Origin: Nyssa sinensis | Lineage: Eukaryota > Streptophyta > Magnoliopsida > Cornales > Nyssaceae | DNA: 64,000 nt | Direction of reading: 5' to 3' | Assembly: GCA_008638375.1 (NCBI GenBank) | Contig: CM018031.1 | Coordinates: 58,516,688 to 58,580,687, forward strand | Shown here: piece after piece, positions 35,801 to 46,709 of the stretch | How the letters are laid out: each line of letters starts with the position of its first letter | Position numbering within the stretch: position 1 is the first letter of the stretch | Notes under the pieces: model-generated | What the model was told of the DNA's origin: nothing | What the model saw: only the letters and a program-made list of their open reading frames with translations | Database searches by the model: none | Translations under genes and position numbers: made by a program

Positions 35801-36230
35801 TAGTAGTCTGTACTCTAGCAAGCCATTGTTAAAGAGGATAGAGGGTGAGTGAATTCTTAGGAAATGTGCCTAGATAAGCAGTGACTAACAAAGCCCGGTG
35901 TCATTCTCAGAAATGGAAGAATGAACAAAGACTCAAGCCCCAAACCAATTAATGCCAAAAGTGGCCACGTTACATGTGCTTTCAATTAACAACATCACTC
36001 AAAATCATCCACAGCCTGCCTCAAAACACATTGCACAAGCACATTCCGGAAGTAGACATATTTCAGCACCATAAAGCAGATACATACTTGGTAGCTACTA
36101 GTCATCTAATGGTTTCATGAGAAAACAATAGTTGTAACATGGATGAAAATGGAAACGAACCAAGATGCAATTAAACACCTTTTCAAAGTGGGGATGGTAG
36201 AATGTTACAATCCACTTCCAGTTTTCACGA
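32821..36230. other. AT-rich spacer between element A and RPT3
   Basis: No gene is supported. It begins with the (AT)n tract that continues the insertion target of element A. The stretch next to 36,230 is presumably the RPT3 3' untranslated region. The diverged duplication at 34.49-35.13 kb is listed separately. Confidence 0.45.
34493..35128. repeat. Diverged tandem duplication of about 360 bp
   Basis: Blocks at 34,493-34,765 and 34,856-35,128 align with an offset of 360-361 bases (ttttattaaat ... gtgttaaaata(a/t)gaaat ... aaaattctttt.. tttatataat). Divergence is visible, so the duplication is old. Confidence 0.65.
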
Positions 36231-36365
36231 TTATTTGTAAAATTCAAAGTCAGTGTCAGGCTTCTTTACGTTGGTTCTGTAACCCTTCTCAAAGTCTTTA
36301 GGAAGTATGACATACCGATTCTTGCGGACTGCATGCATCCCTGCTTCTTGACAAATAGCAGCAAT
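36231..36365 (-). CDS. RPT3 exon 6
   Basis: This 45-codon exon starts in phase 0 after TTATGTAG and encodes [20 protein letters not shown] through the C-terminus TDFEFYK, stop at 36231-36233. The last three residues, Phe-Tyr-Lys, form the HbYX motif by which certain proteasome ATPases dock into pockets of the 20S alpha ring and open its gate. Confidence 0.95.
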   Translation of the reverse strand: MAAICQEAGMHAVRKNRYVILPKDFEKGYRTNVKKPDTDFEFYK

Positions 36366-36554
36366 CTACATAAACCAATCGAAGTTAGAAACAGTTGCCA
36401 GAGAATGGACTTATTGTTGACCAAAGTTGCCAAGGCATTCCCACAGTAATGGTTAAAACCTTAAATACAAGAAACAAATGAAAGAAATATAGCAATAAAA
36501 AGTCAAGCTTTTTCTTTGCTCCTAACCAATAACTACAAAAATGAATCAACAAAC

Positions 36555-36638
36555 CTCAGCAGCACTAATTTTATCTGGCCGAGAAACATAGTCCTCCAAG
36601 TCAACCTCATCACTCAAATTCATTTTGGCAGTGCAAAC
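36555..36638 (-). CDS. RPT3 exon 5
   Basis: 28 codons, phase 0 at both ends, encoding [20 protein letters not shown] and on to KISAAE. This is the small alpha-helical lid of the AAA+ module. Splice sites are TGTGCAG before and GAG|GTTTG after. Confidence 0.95.
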
Positions 36639-36717
36639 CTGCACAAAAACATTCCAGCTTAGAATGTATTTACAACTTGCAAAAAACTTGATAAGAACAT
36701 CCTAATCTTCTATCTCT

Positions 36718-36762
36718 CCCCCCCCCCCCCCCCCCCCCCTTTTCTCTCTCTCTCTCTCTCTC
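36718..36762. repeat. Poly-C (22) and (CT)n tract in RPT3 intron 4
   Basis: Twenty-two consecutive C residues at 36,718-36,739 are followed by TTTT and (CT)n. In the RPT3 transcript sense this is a run of 22 G, able to form a quadruplex in RNA or DNA. Confidence 0.9.
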
Positions 36763-36849
36763 CTCAGGGGCAACAGAAAAGAGTAAGTCCCCTCGCAGTA
36801 AATATGCTGCTAATAAGAGACTAGTTATGGATATGGATTCAACACACAC

Positions 36850-37002
36850 CTGAAAAACGAGCCTCTTTTGTCGTCTATCAGGCAAAGGAAACTCTATCTT
36901 TCGGTCAAGCCTTCCGGGACGCAGAAGCGCAGGGTCCAAAGTGTCAGCTCGATTAGTTGCCATTATAACCTTAACATTCACTGTCTGATCAAACCCATCC
37001 AT
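36850..37002 (-). CDS. RPT3 exon 4
   Basis: 51 codons from [20 protein letters not shown] to RRQKRLVFQ. It holds the AAA second region of homology with the arginine fingers ([13 protein letters not shown]). Splice sites: TTTCTGCAG before, CAG|GTGTG after. Confidence 0.96.
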
Positions 37003-37204
37003 CTGCAGAAAGTACACCCAAATTCGAAACTTGTAAATATGAAGGTCAGCAAGATGAGAAAGGAAACATGGAGGTCAGCAAACATTGCACTTGCCAACAG
37101 GGCAACCATATCCCTCTTATCCTAGAACCATAATTGCACATATCAAAATCGAGGCAGAAACTGATCCTTCTAATAAATTTTAATCTCTTTAAAACTCACT
37201 CTTA

Positions 37205-37402
<198 letters not shown>

Positions 37403-37742
37403 TTAACTGTCAGAAAAATGGAATAAATAAGGTTGCACATGCACAGGTGTGCGCACAGAAAATGTGTTAAAATAGCAGTTCTTTCTATCTTTAAATGCAT
37501 AGGAATAGCAACTTTAATCCCCAATGTAAGGGTCCACATGAACGTGTGGCACCTTTGTCCCACATAAGTGAACAAGTGGGGTAACATATTAAACAGTTCA
37601 ACAAGTGAAGACTGTACATGTGATTTAAAGAAATGTTTGCAAACAAAAACAATATATCATGGCCGGATGAAGTAAGGAAAATATAAGGTGGTAGATGTTG
37701 CAGACAGAAACTGATTTGACTGAGTGAGTCTTGAAAGCATAC

Positions 37743-37973
37743 CTCACCCAAATACTTCTGAACAAATTCGGAGCCAACGACTCTAATGAAGGCAGCAGTT
37801 GTATGATTAGCAACAGCCTTTGCCAGCATGGTTTTACCAGTGCCAGGAGGACCATAGAGCAAAACTCCACGAGGAGGATCAATACCAATCTGTTTGTACA
37901 AATCATAATGAGTCAAAGGTAGCTCAACAGCTTCACGGATTTCTTGCTTCTGAATGTCACAGCCTCCAATATC
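37743..37973 (-). CDS. RPT3 exon 2
   Basis: 77 codons from [20 protein letters not shown] to QKYLGE. It contains Walker A GPPGTGKT (protein residues about 208-215) and the aromatic-hydrophobic pore loop KYLG that pulls substrate. Splice sites: TTTTCAG before, GAG|GTATG after. Confidence 0.96.
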
Positions 37974-39160
37974 CTGAAAAACGAGGGGGAGTGGAAGAAG
38001 AAAGATGAATTTTTGAAGTTTGACATTGACGAAGTGACCACAGAGAAAAGTCTGGGAAACCTACAAATGGCCTACTTATTTAACTTTAATTACATAGATA
38101 AACTCTGTAATATGAAATTATTGGTTCCAAGGTCACCACATAAGGAGCAGCAACTTGAAACTTTACTCCACCAGGGAAACTTGGAACTTTGACAAATTGG
38201 CCTAAATGCAGACAACAATATGGATGCACTTGATTCCAAAAATACATATTAATAAGTGATCATAAAAGTGGGCAAAGCGACACCCAGCATTTTACCTGTC
38301 AAGTATAATGTCAGGAGGCATGACCATTGTTACAATATAAAGCAAGAAGCAGCAGCCGAAGCAGCAATTGACGATCAAGTTTCAGTTCTTAAATAATGTT
38401 CTCAAGAACCAGGCAGGTAAATAGCGTAGTTTCTGCTTCATTTCACTACATAATAAGCCATTTTTCACATTATTTACTGAAACGATGCCTTTAGAATATA
38501 TAAAGAAATTCCCTTACCACTTCTGTCTGACATAAAGAGACGTATACTAGGAAATGGTTGCTCTATAGTAAAAGATGAATCCCAACATGTCAACTGCCGT
38601 TACCAAACAGAACGTGCAAGAAGCTCCAAATTTCAATAGCATGATCATTAAGGTAGGTTGCTCAACTAAATGGTAAGATTGATACTTATCAACAAATTCA
38701 TATTACCGTGTCAACAACAAAAGGAAAGATGAAGATATAGGACAAGTTCCTGACATGGCTACTGGAAGAAAGGTACCTGACCTGTTTCTGAGAGGAATGC
38801 AGAGGCAAGAGAACACACAATCCAAGCAATTTTTTGGTACCAAGAATGCAACACTAACCAACAATGAGAAGAAAGTAAGAAACAAAGAAAAAACATGGTA
38901 AAAGGTCATTACCCGGTGTTGGACCCACTTATATAGGAAACTGGGAGAGGTAACCTGAAGATAGACCTAACCTTTGACATCATTACTTTTGCAGTAGTTT
39001 AGATAAGGCAATATTGAGTTGAGAATATTTAATTTTTTGAATTGGGAGTCAGAAAAGGTGTTATCCCAGCTCCATACTTGGGAGGGATTAGAAAATTGAT
39101 TAACATACCACATCTCCACCATTGCAACCATTTGCTATTGCTCACTCTACCATGATGCAA

Positions 39161-40158
39161 CAGCACTGCTGAGGACGCTGCAGACAGACCACAAGACTAT
39201 CCCGTCCACTGACACTAACAAGGCCTCACCCATCATTGCCACAACAGTGACAACAGCTGGAGCACCCAATTTTTCCCCAACACCATCATCATCAATATAC
39301 CATGACTAAACCTCTAGATACCATCATACTAGTATATTAAAAATAAAAATAAAAACTCCAGATTCCATCATAACCAGCACGCAACTGATCCAATAATGGT
39401 GACCATATATCAACATCTTGCCAATTCAGGTAAGACGACTGCAAATAGTAGCATCATGCTAAACCACACAAATCCATACCCTCACCTGAAAGGACAACAT
39501 CAAGCTCACGTTCAACCCAATAAAGATGTGATAAATAAGAAAAATAAAACTAACAATAATAAAGCTTATATTACATAAAAATCAGACTCTCACACACATT
39601 CTACTTATTTTATATTTAAAAACAAAAAACAAAATATTGTCATCCATCCAAAATATTTTATATTGGCATCCATCCACCAGCACTGCTGAGGATGCTGCAG
39701 ACACACCACAAGACTATCCCGTCCACTAACACTAACAAGGCCTCACCCACCATCGTCACAGCAGTGACAACAGCTGGCGCACCCAAACTTTCCCCAACAC
39801 CATCATCATCAATATACCATGACTAAACCTCTAGATACCATCATACTTGTGTATTAAAAAAAAAACTCAGATTCCATCATAACCAGCCCACAACTGATCC
39901 AATAAAGGGGACCATAGATCAACATCTTGCCAATTCAGGTAAGGCAACTGCAAATACTAGCATCACGCTAACCCAAACAATTCCATACCCTAACCTGAAA
40001 GGACATCATCAAGCTCAAGTTCAACAGAATAAAGCTGTGATAAATAAGAAAAATAAAATTAACAATAATAAAGCTTATATTACATAAAAATCAGACACTC
40101 ACACACACATTCTACTTATTTTATATTTAAAAACAAAATATTGTCATCCATCCAAAAC
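39161..40158. repeat. Tandem duplication of about 517 bp inside RPT3 intron 1
   Basis: Copy 1 runs about 39,161-39,656 and copy 2 about 39,678-40,158. Landmarks such as cagcactgctgagga, accacaagactatcccgtcc and aaaatattgtcatccatcca recur in order. Copies differ by scattered substitutions and small indels. Confidence 0.9.
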
Positions 40159-41999
40159 CAATTTAGCGCCATCCTTCTGGGTAGAGCTTGAAGTGTCAGA
40201 CCAGCCTAAAAATTGAAGTCCAATTGTTCCTTATGGGGCTAATTGTAATTTTGTAAGATCAAACAATCATCAATCCTAGTAATGGCCATCCCCAAACTCC
40301 GTAACCATTACCACCACCATAAACAGCCCCGTGATCATCATACCAATCTTAGCACCACCTTCACCACACCATCACAAACTCCTGCAGAACCAATGTCACA
40401 CAGTCATCACGACACCTTTCCACTTCCATCTATATCTGCAATATCACCATTGTTCCACCATTACTTTTGCCAGAATCACCAAGTTCTGTATGCAAATCTA
40501 GAAAATATATTTCTAGAAGCTAACCGAGTTCCCTATATACCGATAAAACAATTCCCATTTTACCAATTGAAACACATCTTACTTCTGAAAAAATGCATAT
40601 CTTAGTAGTTAGGGAATGGAAGTGTCAAAGGCATTTTCCTCTCCAAAAACTGAAAAACTAGAGTTTAAATCATATTAACCAGTGGGATAAGAAAATTCCA
40701 CTGTTCTAATTTGGAAATGCAAACCAAAACCAAAATCACTAAAAAAGCATTGATTCTTCCAGAATTTTACCATCAAAACAGGAGTGGCCGTATTGAAAGA
40801 AGCCCAAATTAGTACGGGTGGGGAAAGAGAGAGTTACTTGGGTTTGGGCCAAATGGGGAATGGACTTGCCAAAAGAAATGAGGAGGAAAGGAAGATGGGT
40901 TGTTCTATAGAGGCACAATAAACTAAAAGTGGGGAGGGGTTGAAGTTACCAAAGACCGGTGAGGTGAGGGTTGTGCTAGAACAAAGAAAGTGCCCAGAGA
41001 TCAGGTCAAAACCCATGTCAAATTTGAGAGAAGCTGAGGCTGAAAGGAAAGGAAATGGTGGTTTCTCAACAACTTGAAGAAACACAATAATGGAGGAAGG
41101 GTTTACGCATCAAGGAGGAGTGTTGAAAAGCTTTGCAATGGTAGAGAAGAGAGTGGGTTTTGATAATAGGGTGCAAGATGCCTCAAAAGAAGGTGGGTTC
41201 TTGCACAGGTGCTCTCTGTTCAAAAAGGGATTTGATGATGAAACTGGAGAAGAAAGGAAAGATTGAAAAGGAGATAGGGCAAGAAAAACCTCTTTCAAGT
41301 AGGTTAAAGTGCAAAATTTGGGAGTGGGGATTCCTGGAAAATGATGGGCTACAGGAGTCAGCATACAACAAAGGGTGTTTGCTTTTTTTGAAGTGGGGGA
41401 TGGGAGACACTACATGTTGGAGATGGAGGAGGGCTTAGTGCAAAAGGAAGAGAGGAAGGGATGTTTCACGGGGTTGGAATTTCTAGTCTGATGGTAGTTG
41501 AGGTCTTAGAAGTTATGTCTCCATCATATTATGGCCTGCTTTGGTGATAACCCTGATTGAGACAAGGACAGTTGAATATAGGCAGTAGAGCTGGGAAGAC
41601 ACAGGATGCCAACAGGTTGTTTGAGGCCACTGAAACAAGATGGTCGCAAACAAAAGCGGAAGGTGAGAAGGAAAGAAATAAAATCCAACTCAATAAGCAA
41701 GAGAGAATTGAAAAAGTTAACCAACACCATAAACTATGGGGAAAGAAAGGAAAAGGGGGAATTGGGGGAGAGATGCGGTTCAACTAAAAACAGGAAGAGG
41801 CATTCATTGTTTCCCTATGAAGTTAAAGAAAGATGTTTTCTTCCCTGCATCTCCTTTCCAAGAACCAACGAAGATTCATGTCCTAGAATATTGTGGGGAT
41901 AAATGATCCAAACAAGAAAATAGTCCTAAATTCTTAGTGGCAAAAAAAATGAAAAAGAAAAGAAAAAGAAAAAGAAAAAAGACAATAGTCCGAAAGTCA

Positions 42000-42130
42000 A
42001 TGCTAAGAACCAACAAGCTCTGAATTGATTGGTACCACCTCCCCATATGGGAGGTTGAAGGTTCAAGTCCCCTTAAGAGGCAAAATGTCTTTATGATTTA
42101 TCTATATATATAAAAAGAGTCAATGCTAAA
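42000..42130 (+). mobile_element. Possible tRNA-derived SINE
   Basis: The segment gaggttgaaggttcaagtcc contains a good Pol III B-box core (GGTTCAAGTCC), and gaattgattgg about 30 bases upstream could be an A box. A simple AT-rich 3' end follows. No target duplication was identified. Confidence 0.35.
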
Positions 42131-42508
42131 CGAGTGGTTGGCCAATGTTGTGTGCCTTCAAGGAATTAAGATAGAAATGGTCACTGGAAAGGTTGTTAGG
42201 AGTGTTCCAACAACAGATTTGTTGATAGGTAGCTCTAGGTGCAGTGAAAATTACTCTTCTGTTGTGCGTGGGGGGGTGGGATATTTTTTCTTCTAATGTG
42301 AGTGAAGTGGATTAAGAGTTAGGGATGCATCAGCATTGTGTCTTCTCTTTAGTATAGAAGATGAGTTTAAATCGGATTACTGAAGTGTTATTGGGGACTT
42401 TATGGAAAAATAGATTATTTAGCAGGGAAAGCCATGAGTGAATTTGATGAAGGTGATAAGCAAATACAAACTCCTTTTGTGGGGGTGGATCGGCTGTTTT
42501 TTTTTTTT

Positions 42509-42532
42509 GGGGGGGGGGGGGGGTTGGGGGGA
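42509..42532 (+). repeat. Poly-G tract in RPT3 intron 1
   Basis: Fifteen consecutive G, then TT and six more G, preceded by twelve T. It is on the non-transcribed sense of RPT3, so the transcript carries poly-C here. Confidence 0.9.
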
Positions 42533-42989
42533 TATTTTAAATTTATTTGGTATCCAAGTTTAGAGTGTAATGTAGGATGGAGCCTTACGGGAATTAGAGA
42601 GTTGGCGTCTAATTTTTAGGATTTATGATTGAAATGGTGAGATTTGGGATTAGAGATGGATTGTGGATTGAATTTCTTGACGTTTAAGGCAGGATTTGGT
42701 ATAAAATTAAAAGATTTAGGTTGCAAGATCTTTGTGGATGGTAAGGGAAAACCATAAGTTGAAGGGTTGTAATGGTGGATAGGAACTAGGAAGTATATAA
42801 GCTTCCCCTTAGGGAAAAAAAATCCTAAATTCCACTAGACAAATGTTTCCTGAACTAATTAAGACTCTAGTAATTTGAAACAGAGTGCAAGGCTCACTTA
42901 GTTTTGTATTGGCAAAGGAATTTAGTTTTTTTTTTTTTGGTTAATTAAGCAAAGAAATTTAAGTTATTAAAGGCAAATTTGAAAATGTG

Positions 42990-43825
42990 AAATCATGGTT
43001 GTCAAATTACCCCGGCGACAAACCTAGTTTACTGCCTAGGCGACCACCCAGCCAAAAAACATAGTAAAAAAGTAATCTAATTATTGCTTTCATAATTTTA
43101 TACACTTCATATTATTTATAAGAAATTAAATCAATAAAGAGAACATTCTTATTCTTACATAATTATTTTTGAAAAGAAAAAAACATAATAGGTACTATTT
43201 ATTAGTAATATTATTTGTGCTAGTAAAAAAAAATACTGTTTGAATTTTAGAAAAATTGTGGCATATGCAAATAAATCAAATAGAATAGAGAATGTAATAA
43301 AAACACTTGAATAAAACTTAACCCATTTAGATAATAGAATTGGTTGAAAATTCAAAAGGTAACATTGAATAGACGTGACAAAAATCTAAAGCAATGACCA
43401 TTAAACGGGTCATAAATGCAATTTATTTTACTTTGACCGCATAAGGTATACAGTCGAGGGATTAGTTAACATTCGCATAATTTTATAAGGAGATTGGCTT
43501 ATCCATTGTATGTAAATAAAATAAGATGTTACATTATATATAAGAGCTTCATGTACAAATAGTCAATATTTAGGATATTTTCAATATCTCTACTAATTTC
43601 ACCTCATTTATTCCCAAATTCAAAAATTGTAAATATAGTTAACCCCTAACAAAACAAAAAAGAAAAAAAATATAATAATGAAGTAAAAAGTTAATTATGC
43701 ACTAAAATATGTAGTTTGGCTAATGATTAAAGTATGTTGCCCAGGCGATTTAGGCGTCTAGGCGACCAGACAATAGCCCAACTATTTACTATTTAGAAAC
43801 AGGCGAGCATTGCCAACGCAATTTT
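42990..43825. mobile_element. Possible MITE with GCCTAGGCGA subterminal repeats
   Basis: The left end reads ggttgtcaaatt then actgcctaggcgaccaccc; the right end, reversed, reads cgttggcaatgc then tctggtcgcctagacgcct. These imperfect inverted ends with GGCGA(C/T) subterminal words enclose an AT-rich interior of about 700 bp. No target duplication could be fixed. Confidence 0.45.
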
Positions 43826-44727
43826 CTTATACTACGGCGCCAAGGTGGATGCCCAGAACAACTATGTGAAATAAGGATGAAGGGAGGCTATCAATTGAAG
43901 GAGAGTTTAAGAAGAGATGAGGGGAAATATGACTTGGGATATTAACTTTGTAGGAGGAAATTAGTTGGAGACAAAAGTCTCCCAGAGGGGGATAAAGAAA
44001 CAAATGTTCTTCCACCCATTGAGCAATTCTCATGGAAGACCCAATCACATTGGGACAGTGCTTATTCATGGGGAGGAGCAACGTAGGGCAGAGGACATGA
44101 AGATGGGAATCATTCACTTCCACATGAGGCTGTAGATCCAAAAATGCTAGAAGATGCCTCAATTGAATGGTTTGCAGTTTGAATACATCTCAAATGAAGA
44201 GAAAGAATGGTCGAAATACCGTTTTTAGAAGAAGAGGCAGAGGAAGCCCCAAAGAGGTTTATCCGGCACAAGGCTCCCAGTGCAAATGACATATTTATGA
44301 CATTCTTTCGACGTTGTTGGAGAGTTCCAATGTAACCTAAATACCTCTTTAATTGCTCAAATATCAAAGGAAGGTGGAGTGTTGAATCTGAAGGATTTCA
44401 GGTGGATAAGTCTTGTGGGACTGGGGAGTGTACGTAATTTTATAACATTAATTTCCTAAGAACATATGTTCCAAATTAAAAAAAAAAAAAAAGTTCTCCA
44501 CAGATAAAACTCGTGCACACAAGCTGGCATTCTTGAACACAGCAGAGTCAGAATTCGTTTGTTCAACAAGCAAGCCCTAGCAACATCTTTCAGAACCCGT
44601 CCTGTATGGCTGTATGTTTTTTGATAAGTAATTTATTACAACAGCAACAGTCCCTAAAACCAATTTCCCCAATCAAATCTCATTAGCCCTAATCGGACAA
44701 TTATTAGATTTTATTACATTAACTTAC

Positions 44728-45228
44728 ATTATAGGTAACATCGGGCTTCTCCGACTGACTCAGCAGAGAAATACTCGAATCGGCCTCTGGTGGCAACACG
44801 TCAACGAGCGCATTCGAGTGCCGGTGCAATGCCACCGAAGCCGAGGGCTTCAAGAGCTCCCTGTTGATAGTACTCAGAATCCTCACATAGTAATTCGAAC
44901 CAGTGGTAGATCCAACAATACCATTGTTCTGATCAACCATCTCCATGAACTGTCCGATGACGAGAGGCACGGATTGAATCCTTTTCACCTCTTCTTGGGC
45001 TCGAAGGAGCTCGCGCTTGAGGTTCTTCTGCTCGTCCTTGACGTACTCTTCTTGGATCTCGATGAACTCGAGCTGGCGTTCGAGGGATTTGAGGCGGCTG
45101 TAGAGATCGTCCTCGTCGGAGGAGGAGGAGGATGGGTCCGAGGTTCCGTGTGGGTCGGTTAGAATTGGTGGGAGGGACGGTGGTGGGTCCGATGAGGGCT
45201 TTGGGTCTAGGACCATCGCTGCCGCCAT
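44728..45228 (-). CDS. RPT3 exon 1: 26S proteasome regulatory ATPase subunit (6B homologue)
   Basis: Exon 1 supplies the first 167 residues of a 420-residue protein encoded by six exons (44,728-45,228; 37,743-37,973; 37,214-37,372; 36,850-37,002; 36,555-36,638; 36,231-36,365). RPT3 is one of six AAA+ ATPases of the 19S particle base, which unfold ubiquitylated proteins and feed them to the 20S core in nucleus and cytosol. Exon 1 encodes a variable Pro/Ser-rich N-terminus, an acidic [16 protein letters not shown] start of a coiled coil (about 40-85) used for pairing with a neighbouring RPT, and the OB domain ([20 protein letters not shown] to about 150). The donor GTAAGT is ideal. Length is close to other plant RPT3 proteins. 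ATG is the first in frame. The identification is firm because motifs and exon phases all agree. Confidence 0.96.
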
Positions 45229-45304
45229 TGTTGTTGTCGTTAGTCCCCTTCACCGCTTCTTGTTCTTCAATTTGACGTGAAGAGTGAGAATGCAAAAAGT
45301 GCGA

Positions 45305-45399
45305 GATTAGAGTGAGACGCAAGAAAGTTCAGAAATATAGGCAAATTACTCTCTGGTTCATGAGTCGATTGGTTCAATGTCGGTATGTCTCCAACGCCG
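45305..45399. repeat. Direct repeat, copy 1, in RPT3 5' flank
   Basis: This stretch (gattagagtgagacgcaaga to ccaacgccg) lies 77 bases upstream of the RPT3 start codon and is likely its leader or core promoter. A diverged copy lies at 46,615-46,705. Confidence 0.6.
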
Positions 45400-45572
45400 A
45401 ATTTTTGACCCGACCCAGCTAGTTTTAAAATTTATTGACCCGATCCGAGCTCTTTTAAACTTATTTCCCGGACCCAGGTACATTTTAAAAGCGTAGGATT
45501 CTTATACGCTTTTAATTTTTTTTTGTTAAAACCGTATAAGAGTTATACGCCTCTCAAAAGCGTATAAATGTA

Positions 45573-45812
45573 ATACGCCTTTAAGAGGCGTATAACTCTT
45601 GTACGCCTTTCAAAGGCGTCCAATCTCTGTGATGGCAATTTCAACGCTTCTCTCCTTTTCCTCTCTGAAACTGAAGCATGGGCCTTTCATGAAGCTCTAG
45701 AAGAAGACGAAACCGCCACCATCAAAAACCCATCTCCCCCTCCACCTATTCCTTCCTCTTCTTCATCTTCAAACCCTCCTCCAGTTGCTATCCCTCCACC
45801 ACCAACGCTATC
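45573..45812. repeat. Inverted repeat, left arm (240 bp)
   Basis: The arm pairs with 46,334-46,573 over all 240 bases with about 4 mismatches. The distal 60 bases are built of short palindromes around GGCGTATAA/TTATACGCC. The rest is coding-like on the plus strand: in one frame it reads TEAWAFHEALEEDE followed by a Pro/Ser-rich stretch. The source gene was not recognised. Confidence 0.92.
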
Positions 45813-46333
45813 TTTACCATCTCCACTACCACCAACGCCACTAGCATCACAAAGCTATGCCTTTGCGGCCAACGTGCCTTATATTGTGTTGCTATCCCTC
45901 CACCGCCAATGCTATCTTTACCATCTTTTCCACCATGAACGATGATAATTGTCGGCAGCACCTTTTGATAGTTCCAGATATTTTTGCTGACAGGAAAAAA
46001 ATAGGATTGCAGAGGCAGAGAGAGAGAGAGAGACATCAACATATTCAAAATTAACATAGATGATAGAACCCAATAATGCATTTTAGTTGTTATCTTCTCA
46101 TAAAAAGTAAGTAAAGACTGGGAAGTTCAGAATTTTTTAGGAAAGTAAAATGGCGAAGAAACATCAATAATTAGCAAGAGAAATCAATTCAGGATTTTTG
46201 AGACAATATCACTTCCAGGACAACCTAAATCTAATCACTAGTAGCTACAATTTGAATATGGAAGGATTTTTCATGTGATTATAGCAGGTTGTATATCAAC
46301 CATGAACGATGATAATTGTCGGCAGCACCTTTT
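45813..46333. other. Inverted-repeat spacer (521 bp)
   Basis: The spacer partly repeats its own borders. A block like gttgctatccctccaccgcc recurs near 45,889, and ccatgaacgatgataattgt ... caccttttgatag occurs in the same orientation at 45,931-45,971 and 46,299-46,339, the second copy abutting the right arm. A (GA)n run lies at about 46,016-46,034. No gene. Confidence 0.7.
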
Positions 46334-46573
46334 GATAGCGTTGGTGGTGGAGGGATAGCAACAGGAGGAGGGTTTGAAGATGAAGAAGAGGAAGGAATAG
46401 GTGGAGGGGGAGATGGGTTTTTGATGGTGGCAGTTTCGTCTTCTTCTAGAGCTTCATGAAAGGCCCATGCTTCAGTTTCAGAGAGGAAAAGGAGAGAAGC
46501 GTTGAAATTGCTATCACAGAGATTGGACGCCTTTGAAAGGCGTATAAGAGTTATACGCCTCTTAAAGGCGTAT
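46334..46573. repeat. Inverted repeat, right arm (240 bp)
   Basis: Reverse complement of the left arm with about 98% identity. Together the arms could form a 240-bp hairpin stem with a 521-nt loop if transcribed through. Confidence 0.92.
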
Positions 46574-46614
46574 AAGATTTTGCTTTGGGGCTAAACTGAC
46601 GTTACAAAAAAAAA

Positions 46615-46705
46615 GATTAGAAAGACGCAAAGAAGTTCTACGAAATTATGGGTAAATTAGCTCTCGGGCAATAATTTTCATGTCGGTCAAAATTCTCCAA
46701 CGCCG
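46615..46705. repeat. Direct repeat, copy 2
   Basis: gattagaaagacgcaaagaa to ccaacgccg, about 80% like the RPT3-proximal copy at 45,305-45,399, in the same orientation, 1.3 kb away and just outside the inverted repeat. Confidence 0.6.
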
Positions 46706-46709
46706 GTGC

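Larger units (their letters stand above)
37974..44727 (-). other. RPT3 intron 1, 6,754 bp
   Basis: This intron joins exon 1 (ending TATAAT|GTAAGT) to exon 2 (CAG|GATATT). Protein order and reading phase fit RPT3 without a gap, so the exons belong together despite the distance. It contains the 517-bp tandem duplication, a possible SINE, a poly-G tract and a MITE, listed separately. Open frames such as 40,834-41,085 and 43,827-44,162 match nothing recognised. Confidence 0.88.

Noticed and set aside
41160..41902. Overlapping ORFs on both strands suggesting a LINE or DUF4283-type relic
   Set aside because: I could not match any motif string with confidence in any frame.
43827..44162. 111-residue minus-strand ORF inside RPT3 intron 1
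   Set aside because: No recognised family; the intron is supported by exon phases, so this is either chance or an unidentified insertion relic.
44818..45162. 114-residue plus-strand ORF
   Set aside because: It is the antisense shadow of RPT3 exon 1.
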